A stretch of DNA of 64,000 bases, from the NCBI GenBank assembly GCA_050916095.1, contig CP050901.1, positions 2,356,001 to 2,420,000 of the forward strand. Direction: 5' to 3'. This DNA comes from JANPCX01 sp050916095. Lineage in GTDB: Bacteria > Pseudomonadota > Gammaproteobacteria > Burkholderiales > Burkholderiaceae_C. This document shows, piece after piece, positions 27,559 to 37,667 of this stretch. Below the pieces are notes generated by a model that searched no databases, was not told the DNA's origin, and saw only the letters and a list, made by a program, of their open reading frames with translations. The translations under genes were made by a program, and so were the position numbers. Position 1 is the first letter of the stretch; every line of letters begins with the position of its first letter.

Positions 27559-29633
27559 ATGAACACCGCTATCCTTCCAGAAACCCAGGCCCTTCACGCT
27601 GTCGTTGCGGCGGCTGCGATCACCACCGCTGCCGGAGCCGAAGAAGCAGGCACGAGCGCCGCCGTTGTCGTGCCCTATGAACTGCTGTTGATCCCTCTGT
27701 CGAAGCTGCGGCCATCGAGCCGCAACGTGCGCAAGAGCGGCGGCGCGTCGATTCCCGAACTGGCGGCGAGCATCGCCCGCGTCGGGCTGCTTCAAAACCT
27801 CACCGTGATCGCATCCGCCGATGGCGAGTATTTCGAGGTGGTCGCCGGCAAGCGGCGGCTGGCGGCCTTGAAGCTGCTCGCGAAGCGGCGCAGGCTGGAC
27901 AAGCACCATCCTGTGCCCTGCCTGAAGGTGCCCGATGCGTCCGCGCGCACGGTGAGCCTGACCGAGAACGTGCAGCGCGAGGCCATGCACCCGGCCGACC
28001 AGTTCGAGGCCTTCGCCTCGCTGGTGGCCGAGGGTCGACCGGTCGAGGACATCGCGGCCGACTTTGGCGTGACGCCGCTGGTGGTGCAGCGCCGCTTGAA
28101 GCTCGCCAACGTCTCGCCGCGACTGCTGGCGGACTACCGGGCCGATGGCGTGACGCTCGATCAGTTGATGGCGCTGGCCATCACCGACGACCACGCGGCG
28201 CAGGAAGCGGCGTTCTACGAGTCGCCGCACTGGCAGCGCAGCCCACAGGCGCTGCGCGATCACCTGACGCATGAAGAGATCGACGCGAGCCGCGATGCGC
28301 TGGCACGGTTCGTCGGTGCGGAGACCTACGCGGCGGCAGGCGGTGGCGTGCGCCGTGACCTGTTCTCGGATGAACAGCAAGGTGTGTATCTGACCGATGC
28401 GGGCCTGTTGGACACGCTGGCGCGCGCCAAGCTGGCCGCTGTTGCCGATACGGTGCAGGCCGAGGGCTGGGGCTGGGTGGAGGTGGCACCGCGCGCGACG
28501 GCTTCGGAACTGCACGCCTTCCAGCGGGCACGCCGCACGCGGCGCAGTCCGACCAAGGCCGAGGCCAAGCGCATCGCCCAGCTGGAAGCCCAGCAGGCTG
28601 AATTGCAGGACCAGCTCGACGACGAGGACGCCGACCTGTCCGACGAGGAAGTTCAGGCACGCCATGAAGCTCTCGACCGGCTGGGCAACGAGCTGGAGGC
28701 CATCGAGCAGACCCTGATGGTCTACGCGCCCGGCGTGGTGCCGATGGCCGGGGCCGTGGTGTCGGTCGATCACTTGGGCAGTGTCGTCATTCATCGCGGC
28801 TTGCTGCGCGAGGAACAGGCCAAGGCGATGAGGGCGCAGGAACGGCAAGAGGTCGGCGCGACGGTGGGCGCTTCCGGCTCGGCTGACGTCGTACCGGCCA
28901 AGGCCGGAATCTCGGAGAAGCTGGCAAAGCGGCTCAGCGCACATCGCACCGCCGCGCTGCAGGCCGAGGTCGCGCGGCATCCACAGGTGGCGCTGGTTGC
29001 AGTGGTCCACCGGCTGGCGCTGCGCGTCATCCTGGATGCCTACGGCTCTGCCGATTCGCCGATCAACATCAGCGCTTCGCCGCAGGATGGGCTGGCGCTG
29101 CACGCCCCGGACATCACCGAAGCGCCGGCAGCGGTGGGCATGCGCGAGGTGCGCGAGGCATGGGCGGCACGCTTGCCGGAAGACCCGGATGCCTTGTTCG
29201 CCGACCTGCTGGCGCTCCCCAGCAGGAACTGCTGTCGCTGCTGGCCGTGTGCGTGGCCGCGACGGTCGGTGCGGTGGTGTCCCGTGAGGACGAAGTGCCC
29301 GCCGCTGCGCTGGCGCAGGCGGTGAACCTGGACATGCATGACTGGTGGACGCCTACCGCTGCGGGCTACTTCGAGCATGTTTCAAAGGCCATGACGCTGG
29401 AGGCTGTGCAGGTGTTCGCACCCGATCAGGTGACACGGCTGGCAAAGCTCAAGAAGGCCGAGATGGCCAGTGAGGCCGAACGGCTGGCGGTGGGCTCTGG
29501 ATGGTTGCCGCTGATGTTCCGCACGCCGGGCACGCCAGCAGTGGCTGCGAGCGAGGTTCAGGCCGCGCCGCTGGCAGAGGCCAGCGGTAGCGCCGAAGTC
29601 GGAGAGGTCGAGGAAGCAGCGGCCGAGGCATGA
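27559..29633 (+). pseudogene. parB: ParB/Spo0J-like partition protein (arm B, frameshifted at another site)
   Basis: Reads correctly through the point that breaks arm A. It then loses one C in the CCCC run near 29218 (arm A has CCCCC), so translation leaves frame after DLLALP and stops at 29325. The ancestral frame would end at 29633. The ParB domain at residues 35-235 is unaffected, so a protein of about 589 residues with a changed tail could still be made. Confidence 0.82.
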
Positions 29634-29926
29634 AGAGAAGCCCCGGCCTTCGGGTCGGGACTTTGGATTCGAGCGCGACGCGAGCGGCAAGTGTGCCGCG
29701 CGCGTTTTCAGGTCAACGCCAAATCGGCGCTCCGGCGCTGGGGCCGGAGCGGATCGTGGAACCACGGGTCCGCCATGTGGCAGCGCTCCTACGCTGCAGC
29801 CCGCCTCGCTGGGTTGGCCGCGCAGGCGCCTCGAATGAGCATCGATTGGTCTCCGACGCCGCTGCCCGCATGGGCGGAGATCGGACGTCAATGCGTCCGA
29901 TCCATTCCGAACCCCGATGCCCATGA
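29630..29926 (+). CDS. Candidate 98-residue ORF coupled to parB (arm B)
   Basis: Same overlapping start and stop as in arm A, but the middle third is read in a different frame (GPERIVEPRVRH...) because of an extra C near 29749 and a missing A near 29883. Confidence 0.35.
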   Translation: MKRSPGLRVGTLDSSATRAASVPRAFSGQRQIGAPALGPERIVEPRVRHVAALLRCSPPRWVGRAGASNEHRLVSDAAARMGGDRTSMRPIHSEPRCP

Positions 29927-30142
29927 ACCAGCAAGCCGTCAGCGAACTCTTCTTTGAAGAAACCTACTGCGTCCCGGCGGAACAGACCGCGCGGTCGCTT
30001 TTCGCGCGGCTGCCGCACGGCATCGCGTACGCGCCGACGCTCGTTGAGTGCCTGGCAACGGGCTACCTCATCGCCGTGGTCGAGTCGATCTGCATCCGCG
30101 AAATGCAGCGTCACGTCGATCCGCTGACGGAGGTGGTGGTCG
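29923..30142 (+). pseudogene. Small island protein truncated by IS66 copy 7 (arm B)
   Basis: The first 73 codons are intact (MNQQAVSELF ... HVDPLTEVVVG), then the reading frame enters IS66 and stays open through tnpA to 30702. A read-through product would be a fusion of this protein, about 27 residues of translated IS leader, and full TnpA. The original C-terminus is lost. Confidence 0.6.
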
Positions 30143-30225
30143 GTAAGCGTCCGGCAAACCCCACCCTATGCAAAGGCATAGAAGGCTGCGAAGGTTGCTG
30201 TTTTGACAACAGCGAAGGGGCGGCA

Positions 30226-30702
30226 ATGGCAGCGGTGGGATGGCAAGACAAGATCAGGCGACAACTGGACGTGGTTCAGCAGTGGAGGCAGTCCGGCAAA
30301 AGCATTGCTGCGTGGGCGCAGGCCCACGGGATGGATGCAAAGCTGCTGATGGGGTGGGTCACTTATGAGGGGCGCTGGCGGCAAAGGCTGGGCCAGGGCC
30401 AGTCGCATTTGACCGTCTCGGCAGCCCATGCCGCAGTCGGCGCAACCGCTGATGTTGCCCTCAAACCCAAGGGGTTTGTGGCCGTTCGAAGTAACCCGGT
30501 GGGCCCGGTGCAAGCGGTCAGCAGTGCGGCTGCCAACGCGGCACATTCCTGCGCCGTGGCACAAACCAATCCCAACCCCGCCAGCGTGCGCATTGAGTGC
30601 GTGGTGGCAGGCGCAGGTCCAGGCGCTGGTGTGGTGCTGCACTGGCCTGTGGATCACGGGCACGAATTGGCGGCCTGGCTCAAGTCGATGGCCGCATCAT
30701 GA
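30226..30702 (+). CDS. tnpA: IS66 TnpA (copy 7)
   Basis: Intact 158-residue form; short-form leader. Confidence 0.88.
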   Translation: MAAVGWQDKIRRQLDVVQQWRQSGKSIAAWAQAHGMDAKLLMGWVTYEGRWRQRLGQGQSHLTVSAAHAAVGATADVALKPKGFVAVRSNPVGPVQAVSSAAANAAHSCAVAQTNPNPASVRIECVVAGAGPGAGVVLHWPVDHGHELAAWLKSMAAS

Positions 30703-31037
30703 TGCGCATCGACGCCATCTATCTGGCCTGCGGCGCAGCAGACCTGCGCGCGGGCATGGACACCTTGCTGGCCCGCGTGGTGCACAGCTTTGAAGCCGGT
30801 GCGCAGCCCCATACCGCGTATGTGTTTGCCAACCGCAGTGCCAGCCGCTTGAAGGTGCTGCTGATGGACGGCTCTGGCCTGTGGCTGTGCACGCGCCGCT
30901 TGAGCAGTCGGGCTCGATTCATCTGGCCGCAAGATGAAGCTGCTCATGTTCAAATCACCGCCGCGCAGTGGGATTGGCTGGTTGCCGGTGCGCCGTGGTT
31001 GCACCTGGGCGCGGTGCAGGCCGTCACCGTGGTGTGA
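30699..31037 (+). CDS. tnpB: IS66 TnpB (copy 7)
   Basis: Intact. Confidence 0.9.
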   Translation: MMRIDAIYLACGAADLRAGMDTLLARVVHSFEAGAQPHTAYVFANRSASRLKVLLMDGSGLWLCTRRLSSRARFIWPQDEAAHVQITAAQWDWLVAGAPWLHLGAVQAVTVV

Positions 31038-31109
31038 ACGCTGTGATGGTTGGTCAATGCGTGTATCTCCCGTCTTGCCTCGCGCGTGCGCGCGAGGCAA
31101 GATGCGCAC

Positions 31110-32714
31110 ATGCTCAAAGACGTTGATCCCGCATCAATAAAAGCCCAGCTGCAAGCCCTCGGAGACACTGCAGCCGCACAGTACGCACGGGAACTCATTG
31201 AGCGACTGCAAATCCAGTTGAAGTTTGAGCACACCAAGAACGCCGCGCTGAACTTCGAGCTGACCCGCTTGAAGCAGTGGCGCTTTGGTAAAAGCAGCGA
31301 GAGCCTGGACGCACAAGGCGGCAATCCTCAAACTCAGTTGTTCGATGCAAAAACCGAACAGCTTCTCGTTGAAGAATCCAAAGCCGAAGACCGCGCCGAA
31401 GATGAGGCCCGCACCCCAGGGCCCAGCCGCATCAAACGCCAAGCCAAACGTCAGGCTCTGCCCAGCCAACTCGAGCGCATTGAGCACCACTACGAGATCG
31501 AGCCCGCCTTGTGCAGTGCAGGGCATCCCTTGAAGCGCATTGGCCAAGACATCAGCGAACAACTCGATTGCGTCCCGGCCCAATTCTTTGTTCACCGTCA
31601 CATTCGTGGCAAGTACGCATGCGTTTGCTGCAACACCGTGCTGGCGGCACCCATGCCCGCCCAGATCATCGACAAAGGCATTCCCGCGCCAGGGCTGCTG
31701 GCCCAGGTCATCATTGCAAAACATGATGACCACCTGCCTTTGTACCGCCAAGAAGAGATTTACCGCAGGAGCGGTGCCTTCATCGCGCGCTCCAGCATGG
31801 CCAGTTGGGTGGGGCAGTGCGGTGTTCAGCTGCAGCCCTTGGCGCAAGCGATCAAATCCCACCTGCTGAGCCAAGCCGTGCTGCATGCCGACGAGACGCC
31901 GATCAAGCTGCTGGCGCCCGGCTCAGGCAAGACAGACACCGCCTACGCTTGGGTCATCCGTAGCAGCGACTTGGAGGCAACTGAACGCGCCGTGGTTTAC
32001 GAGTTCTGCAACAGTCGGCAAGGCCAGCATGCGGCCACGCTGCTGGAGGGATTCCAAGGCAGCTTGGTTTGTGATGATTACTCGGGCTACAAAGCCTTGT
32101 TCAAACAACAGCCAATACAAGAGGCCGGATGCTGGGCCCACGCCAGAAGAAAGTTCTTCGAGGCCCACAAGCTCAACCAAAGCGAGATCGCCAAAGAGGC
32201 GCTCCATCGAATCCAGCAACTGTATGACGTGGAGCGCCAGGGGGCGCAACTCACCCTGCAGGAGCGACATCAGCTCAGGCAAGACACCAGTACAACACTG
32301 CTCCAAGAGTTCAAGGCTTGGTTACTCACCCAGCGTCAGCAACTCATGAATGCTGACGTGACGGCCAAGGCGATGGACTACACGCTCAAGCGCTGGGCGG
32401 CATTGACCCTACACCTCGCCGATGCACGCATCCCGATTGACAACAACGCGGTGGAAAACGCGATCCGGCCGCTGGCGCTGGGGCGCAAGAACTGGCTCTT
32501 TGTGGGCAGCCAGCAAGCTGGCGAGCGCGCGGCAGTGCTGATGACGTTGATCGAGTCGGCCAAACTCAATGGGCATGATGCGTGGGTCTATCTCAAAGAC
32601 GTGCTGACCAAGCTGCCCACCTGGCCCAACAGCCGACTGCACGAGTTGCTGCCGCACCGCTGGGTATCGCCCGAGACTGCCAGCGTCGCTGCGACTGCAC
32701 CGGTCAACACCTGA
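31110..32714 (+). CDS. tnpC: IS66 transposase TnpC (copy 7)
   Basis: Intact, full DDE triad. Confidence 0.92.
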   Translation: MLKDVDPASIKAQLQALGDTAAAQYARELIERLQIQLKFEHTKNAALNFELTRLKQWRFGKSSESLDAQGGNPQTQLFDAKTEQLLVEESKAEDRAEDEARTPGPSRIKRQAKRQALPSQLERIEHHYEIEPALCSAGHPLKRIGQDISEQLDCVPAQFFVHRHIRGKYACVCCNTVLAAPMPAQIIDKGIPAPGLLAQVIIAKHDDHLPLYRQEEIYRRSGAFIARSSMASWVGQCGVQLQPLAQAIKSHLLSQAVLHADETPIKLLAPGSGKTDTAYAWVIRSSDLEATERAVVYEFCNSRQGQHAATLLEGFQGSLVCDDYSGYKALFKQQPIQEAGCWAHARRKFFEAHKLNQSEIAKEALHRIQQLYDVERQGAQLTLQERHQLRQDTSTTLLQEFKAWLLTQRQQLMNADVTAKAMDYTLKRWAALTLHLADARIPIDNNAVENAIRPLALGRKNWLFVGSQQAGERAAVLMTLIESAKLNGHDAWVYLKDVLTKLPTWPNSRLHELLPHRWVSPETASVAATAPVNT

Positions 32715-32757
32715 TCGTTGATTCGGTCAAGGTGGGTTCACCGAACGCATACGGTTC

Positions 32758-33786
32758 GTGCGCCGCAACAACGAAGCTTTCAGCGCCACCGAAGAACAGG
32801 CGTTCCAGGCCTGGTTGAACGCCGACCCCGCCCACCCTGCCGCCGTGGCGCATTGGCAGGCCGAGTGGCAGGCGTTCGACGCGATCCCGGTGGAAACTCG
32901 GCAGCGGCTGCAGAGCGAACTGGCGATCAGCAAGGCGCAGCAGAGCGCCAGGCGCAAGCCGCCTGTGCAGTCGCCCACCCGTCGCCGCATCTGGGCGCCC
33001 GCCTTCGCCACTGCGGCGTTGATGGCGGTGAGTGTGGGCACCGGGCTGACCGCCTGGAACCACTGGCTGGCCCAACCGGTGTATGCGCAAAGCTTCAGCA
33101 CGCCGCGCGGCCAGCAAATGGAAGCCACCCTGCCTGACGGCAGTCGCCTGCGGCTGGACGCCGCCACGCAGTTGCAGGTCACTTACTACCGGCAGCGCCG
33201 CGAAGTGCGCTTGAGCGACGGCCAAGCGGTGTTCACCGTGCAGGGTGACACCACCCGACCGTTCCATGTTTCCGCCGGCCCGGTGCGTGTGACGGTGGTC
33301 GGCACGCGCTTCATGGTGAGGCATCTGCCCCACATGCCGGGTGATGCTGGCGTGCAGGTGGCGGTGGATGAAGGCCGTGTGCGCGTCGATCGGGTGCAAG
33401 GCCTGGAAACGCAAGGCACAGGCGTGGAGTCGCTTCAGCAAGAAGCGGGCGGCGACCAGCGCGTGGTGCTCGGCGCGGGCCAGCAGGTGTCCAGCGACGC
33501 GAAGGGCGTGTTGTCGCCGGTGGGCAGCCTGCCCGAGGCCGCTTTTGCGCTTTGGCGCGACAACCGAGTGCGCTTCGACAATACCCGGCTCGACCAGGCC
33601 TTGGCCGAGCTGGCGCGTTACCGCGACCCACAACTGGTGGTGCGCGACCCTGCAGCGGCCGCGCTGCGCGTTACCGGCGTGTTCGACCCGCGCGACCCGG
33701 CCACCTTCAAGCGGGTGCTGCCGCTGTCCTTGCCCGTGAAGCTGCGCGAGGGCGGGGGCACAACGGAAGTGATGTTGGCGCCGTAA
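32758..33786 (+). pseudogene. fecR: FecR-family protein, 5'-truncated (arm B)
   Basis: Exact duplicate of the arm A fragment, truncated at the same base by IS66 copy 7. Confidence 0.85.
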
Positions 33787-33926
33787 CGCCATCCCCTGTC
33801 CGGCCGCGCCGTAAGCGGGTAGTAAAGCGGCGTGAAGAATTTTGTCGGAGGCATATAGGGTTTCAGCCGAGTCGCTCGTCTACCTAAGTGAGAAGCATTC
33901 TTGTTAACACTTACCGGAAGACCCTG

Positions 33927-34028
33927 ATGACCCGTCCTGCCCTGCCGAAGCGCCCTGGCTTTCGGCCCACGCCCCTCGTGCTCGCCTTGGCCATGGCGAT
34001 TTCAAGCACCACCGTATGCGTTCGGTGA
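33927..34028 (+). pseudogene. TonB-dependent receptor stub (arm B)
   Basis: Duplicate of the 29-codon signal-peptide fragment, cut by IS66 copy 8. Confidence 0.65.
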
Positions 34029-34051
34029 ACCCACCTTGACCGAATCAACGA

Positions 34052-35656
34052 TCAGGTGTTGACCGGTGCAGTCGCAGCGACGCTGGCAGTCTCGGGCGAT
34101 ACCCAGCGGTGCGGCAGCAACTCGTGCAGTCGGCTGTTGGGCCAGGTGGGCAGCTTGGTCAGCACGTCTTTGAGATAGACCCACGCATCATGCCCATTGA
34201 GTTTGGCCGACTCGATCAACGTCATCAGCACTGCCGCGCGCTCGCCAGCTTGCTGGCTGCCCACAAAGAGCCAGTTCTTGCGCCCCAGCGCCAGCGGCCG
34301 GATCGCGTTTTCCACCGCGTTGTTGTCAATCGGGATGCGTGCATCGGCGAGGTGTAGGGTCAATGCCGCCCAGCGCTTGAGCGTGTAGTCCATCGCCTTG
34401 GCCGTCACGTCAGCATTCATGAGTTGCTGACGCTGGGTGAGTAACCAAGCCTTGAACTCTTGGAGCAGTGTTGTACTGGTGTCTTGCCTGAGCTGATGTC
34501 GCTCCTGCAGGGTGAGTTGCGCCCCCTGGCGCTCCACGTCATACAGTTGCTGGATTCGATGGAGCGCCTCTTTGGCGATCTCGCTTTGGTTGAGCTTGTG
34601 GGCCTCGAAGAACTTTCTTCTGGCGTGGGCCCAGCATCCGGCCTCTTGTATTGGCTGTTGTTTGAACAAGGCTTTGTAGCCCGAGTAATCATCACAAACC
34701 AAGCTGCCTTGGAATCCCTCCAGCAGCGTGGCCGCATGCTGGCCTTGCCGACTGTTGCAGAACTCGTAAACCACGGCGCGTTCAGTTGCCTCCAAGTCGC
34801 TGCTACGGATGACCCAAGCGTAGGCGGTGTCTGTCTTGCCTGAGCCGGGCGCCAGCAGCTTGATCGGCGTCTCGTCGGCATGCAGCACGGCTTGGCTCAG
34901 CAGGTGGGATTTGATCGCTTGCGCCAAGGGCTGCAGCTGAACACCGCACTGCCCCACCCAACTGGCCATGCTGGAGCGCGCGATGAAGGCACCGCTCCTG
35001 CGGTAAATCTCTTCTTGGCGGTACAAAGGCAGGTGGTCATCATGTTTTGCAATGATGACCTGGGCCAGCAGCCCTGGCGCGGGAATGCCTTTGTCGATGA
35101 TCTGGGCGGGCATGGGTGCCGCCAGCACGGTGTTGCAGCAAACGCATGCGTACTTGCCACGAATGTGACGGTGAACAAAGAATTGGGCCGGGACGCAATC
35201 GAGTTGTTCGCTGATGTCTTGGCCAATGCGCTTCAAGGGATGCCCTGCACTGCACAAGGCGGGCTCGATCTCGTAGTGGTGCTCAATGCGCTCGAGTTGG
35301 CTGGGCAGAGCCTGACGTTTGGCTTGGCGTTTGATGCGGCTGGGCCCTGGGGTGCGGGCCTCATCTTCGGCGCGGTCTTCGGCTTTGGATTCTTCAACGA
35401 GAAGCTGTTCGGTTTTTGCATCGAACAACTGAGTTTGAGGATTGCCGCCTTGTGCGTCCAGGCTCTCGCTGCTTTTACCAAAGCGCCACTGCTTCAAGCG
35501 GGTCAGCTCGAAGTTCAGCGCGGCGTTCTTGGTGTGCTCAAACTTCAACTGGATTTGCAGTCGCTCAATGAGTTCCCGTGCGTACTGTGCGGCTGCAGTG
35601 TCTCCGAGGGCTTGCAGCTGGGCTTTTATTGATGCGGGATCAACGTCTTTGAGCAT
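34052..35656 (-). CDS. tnpC: IS66 transposase TnpC (copy 8)
   Basis: Intact, full DDE triad. Confidence 0.92.
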   Translation of the reverse strand: MLKDVDPASIKAQLQALGDTAAAQYARELIERLQIQLKFEHTKNAALNFELTRLKQWRFGKSSESLDAQGGNPQTQLFDAKTEQLLVEESKAEDRAEDEARTPGPSRIKRQAKRQALPSQLERIEHHYEIEPALCSAGHPLKRIGQDISEQLDCVPAQFFVHRHIRGKYACVCCNTVLAAPMPAQIIDKGIPAPGLLAQVIIAKHDDHLPLYRQEEIYRRSGAFIARSSMASWVGQCGVQLQPLAQAIKSHLLSQAVLHADETPIKLLAPGSGKTDTAYAWVIRSSDLEATERAVVYEFCNSRQGQHAATLLEGFQGSLVCDDYSGYKALFKQQPIQEAGCWAHARRKFFEAHKLNQSEIAKEALHRIQQLYDVERQGAQLTLQERHQLRQDTSTTLLQEFKAWLLTQRQQLMNADVTAKAMDYTLKRWAALTLHLADARIPIDNNAVENAIRPLALGRKNWLFVGSQQAGERAAVLMTLIESAKLNGHDAWVYLKDVLTKLPTWPNSRLHELLPHRWVSPETASVAATAPVNT

Positions 35657-35728
35657 GTGCGCATCTTGCCTCGCGCGCACGCGCGAGGCAAGACGGGAGA
35701 TACACGCATTGACCAACCATCACAGCGT

Positions 35729-36067
35729 TCACACCACGGTGACGGCCTGCACCGCGCCCAGGTGCAACCACGGCGCACCGGCAACCAGCCAATCCCACTG
35801 CGCGGCGGTGATTTGAACATGAGCAGCTTCATCTTGCGGCCAGATGAATCGAGCCCGACTGCTCAAGCGGCGCGTGCACAGCCACAGGCCAGAGCCGTCC
35901 ATCAGCAGCACCTTCAAGCGGCTGGCACTGCGGTTGGCAAACACATACGCGGTATGGGGCTGCGCACCGGCTTCAAAGCTGTGCACCACGCGGGCCAGCA
36001 AGGTGTCCATGCCCGCGCGCAGGTCTGCTGCGCCGCAGGCCAGATAGATGGCGTCGATGCGCATCAT
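35729..36067 (-). CDS. tnpB: IS66 TnpB (copy 8)
   Basis: Intact. Confidence 0.9.
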   Translation of the reverse strand: MMRIDAIYLACGAADLRAGMDTLLARVVHSFEAGAQPHTAYVFANRSASRLKVLLMDGSGLWLCTRRLSSRARFIWPQDEAAHVQITAAQWDWLVAGAPWLHLGAVQAVTVV

Positions 36068-36540
36068 GATGCGGCCATCGACTTGAGCCAGGCCGCCAAT
36101 TCGTGCCCGTGATCCACAGGCCAGTGCAGCACCACACCAGCGCCTGGACCTGCGCCTGCCACCACGCACTCAATGCGCACGCTGGCGGGGTTGGGATTGG
36201 TTTGTGCCACGGCGCAGGAATGTGCCGCGTTGGCAGCCGCACTGCTGACCGCTTGCACCGGGCCCACCGGGTTACTTCGAACGGCCACAAACCCCTTGGG
36301 TTTGAGGGCAACATCAGCGGTTGCGCCGACTGCGGCATGGGCTGCCGAGACGGTCAAATGCGACTGGCCCTGGCCCAGCCTTTGCCGCCAGCGCCCCTCA
36401 TAAGTGACCCACCCCATCAGCAGCTTTGCATCCATCCCGTGGGCCTGCGCCCACGCAGCAATGCTTTTGCCGGACTGCCTCCACTGCTGAACCACGTCCA
36501 GTTGTCGCCTGATCTTGTCTTGCCATCCCACCGCTGCCAT
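36064..36540 (-). CDS. tnpA: IS66 TnpA (copy 8)
   Basis: Intact; short-form leader. Confidence 0.88.
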   Translation of the reverse strand: MAAVGWQDKIRRQLDVVQQWRQSGKSIAAWAQAHGMDAKLLMGWVTYEGRWRQRLGQGQSHLTVSAAHAAVGATADVALKPKGFVAVRSNPVGPVQAVSSAAANAAHSCAVAQTNPNPASVRIECVVAGAGPGAGVVLHWPVDHGHELAAWLKSMAAS

Positions 36541-36639
36541 TGCCGCCCCTTCGCTGTTGTCAAAACAGCAACCTTCGCAGCCTTCTATGCCTTTGCATAG
36601 GGTGGGGTTTGCCGGACGCTTACGAAACTACAACTCCGC

Positions 36640-37665
36640 ATGCACGTTTTTCCGTTGATCCTGCTGGCGCTTGCTGGCTGCGCGACGCTGGGCAAGCCGC
36701 CACCGACGATCTCACTCGACGAGCCGGTTGCGGTGGCGGCGCAGTCGCTGCCGGACCCACCGAAACCAGTGGAAGTGGTGGCCGTGCCGGAACCCTTGCC
36801 GCTGCCTGCGCAGCTCAAGCCATTGCCGGCGCAGCCCTTGGTTCCGCACGTGCAGCCCGCACCCGAACCTGTGGATGAGAAGGCGCGCGTGTCGCTCGCC
36901 AACCATGAGGCTCGGGTCGCACCGAGCCGCGAGGGCTACGTCAACGCGATCCAGGTCTGGCCCTATGCCGATGGCGCGCTGTATCAGGTCTACACGAGCC
37001 CCGGCCGCGTGACCGTCATCGCCTTGCAGCAAGGCGAGGAACTGGTGTCGGTCTCGGCCGGCGACACGGTGCGCTGGATCGTTGGCGACACGGCCAGCGG
37101 CGCGGGGGCGACGCTGCGCGTGAACATTCTAGTGAAGCCCACGCGCGTGGGCCTGAAGACGAACCTGGTGGTGACGACAAACCGTCGCACCTACCTGCTC
37201 GAACTCTCATCGACGCCGCAGGCCTGGATGGCTTCGGCGTCGTGGGACTATCCGAAAGACCGGATGCTGGCCCTGCAGAAGCAGGCGCAGCAGGCCCAGG
37301 CCAGCGCGCCGGTGCAAACTGGCATGACGCTGGAGCAGATCAAATTCCGCTATGCCGTCAGCGGCGACAGCCCGCCGTGGAAGCCGCTCCGCGCCTTCGA
37401 CGACGGCGAGCGGGTCTACATCCAGTTCCCGGGTGGCATTGCGCAGGGCGAGCTGCCGCCGCTGTTCGTGATCGGACCGCAGGGTGACGGGCAGTTGGTG
37501 AACTACCGTTTCCGGTCGCCGTACTACGTCGTGGACCGGCTGTTCGGTGCGGCCGAGTTGCGCCTGGGCGGCGAGAAAGCGCAGGTGGTGCGCATCGAGC
37601 GGACGGACGGGGTCGGCGCGGCCACCGGTGCGGCCACCGGTGCGGGTGTGGCGCGAAGGAACTGA
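36640..37665 (+). CDS. trbG: TrbG/VirB9-family mating-pore protein (start damaged by IS66)
   Basis: 341 residues from ATG 36640. The N-terminus is a lipoprotein-type signal (LILLALAGCATL, lipobox LAGC). A proline-rich linker follows, then the VirB9 core (YVNAIQVWPYADGALYQVYTSPGRV, LLELSSTPQAWMASASWDYP, WKPLRAFDDGERVYIQFP). VirB9/TrbG is part of the outer-membrane core of type IV secretion. The codons AAA CTA CAA CTC CGC just upstream are in frame, and the base left of them is the G that would complete an ATG. So IS66 copy 8 probably cut inside the original start codon and removed the ribosome-binding site. It is followed 2 nt later by trbI. Confidence 0.85.
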   Translation: MHVFPLILLALAGCATLGKPPPTISLDEPVAVAAQSLPDPPKPVEVVAVPEPLPLPAQLKPLPAQPLVPHVQPAPEPVDEKARVSLANHEARVAPSREGYVNAIQVWPYADGALYQVYTSPGRVTVIALQQGEELVSVSAGDTVRWIVGDTASGAGATLRVNILVKPTRVGLKTNLVVTTNRRTYLLELSSTPQAWMASASWDYPKDRMLALQKQAQQAQASAPVQTGMTLEQIKFRYAVSGDSPPWKPLRAFDDGERVYIQFPGGIAQGELPPLFVIGPQGDGQLVNYRFRSPYYVVDRLFGAAELRLGGEKAQVVRIERTDGVGAATGAATGAGVARRN

Positions 37666-37667
37666 GT

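Larger units (their letters stand above)
30143..32752 (+). mobile_element. IS66-family element, copy 7 (flanks do not match)
   Basis: Arm B counterpart of copy 4: GGTGGTCG on the left, GGTTCGTG on the right. 2,610 bp, with an undamaged tnpA. Confidence 0.94.
23587..34013. repeat. Arm B of the 13,038-bp tandem duplication (unique part)
   Basis: Direct repeat of 10549-20975. It is bordered by IS66 copies 5 and 8 in the same orientation. Confidence 0.95.
34014..36623 (-). mobile_element. IS66-family element, copy 8 (flanks do not match)
   Basis: 2,610 bp, short-form tnpA leader. The left flank GCACCACC is in the receptor signal peptide; the right flank GAAACTAC is in the first codons of trbG. 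Being a junction of two loci, it marks recombination that joined the fecR fragment to the conjugation operon. It is the second parent of the tandem duplication. Confidence 0.94.
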
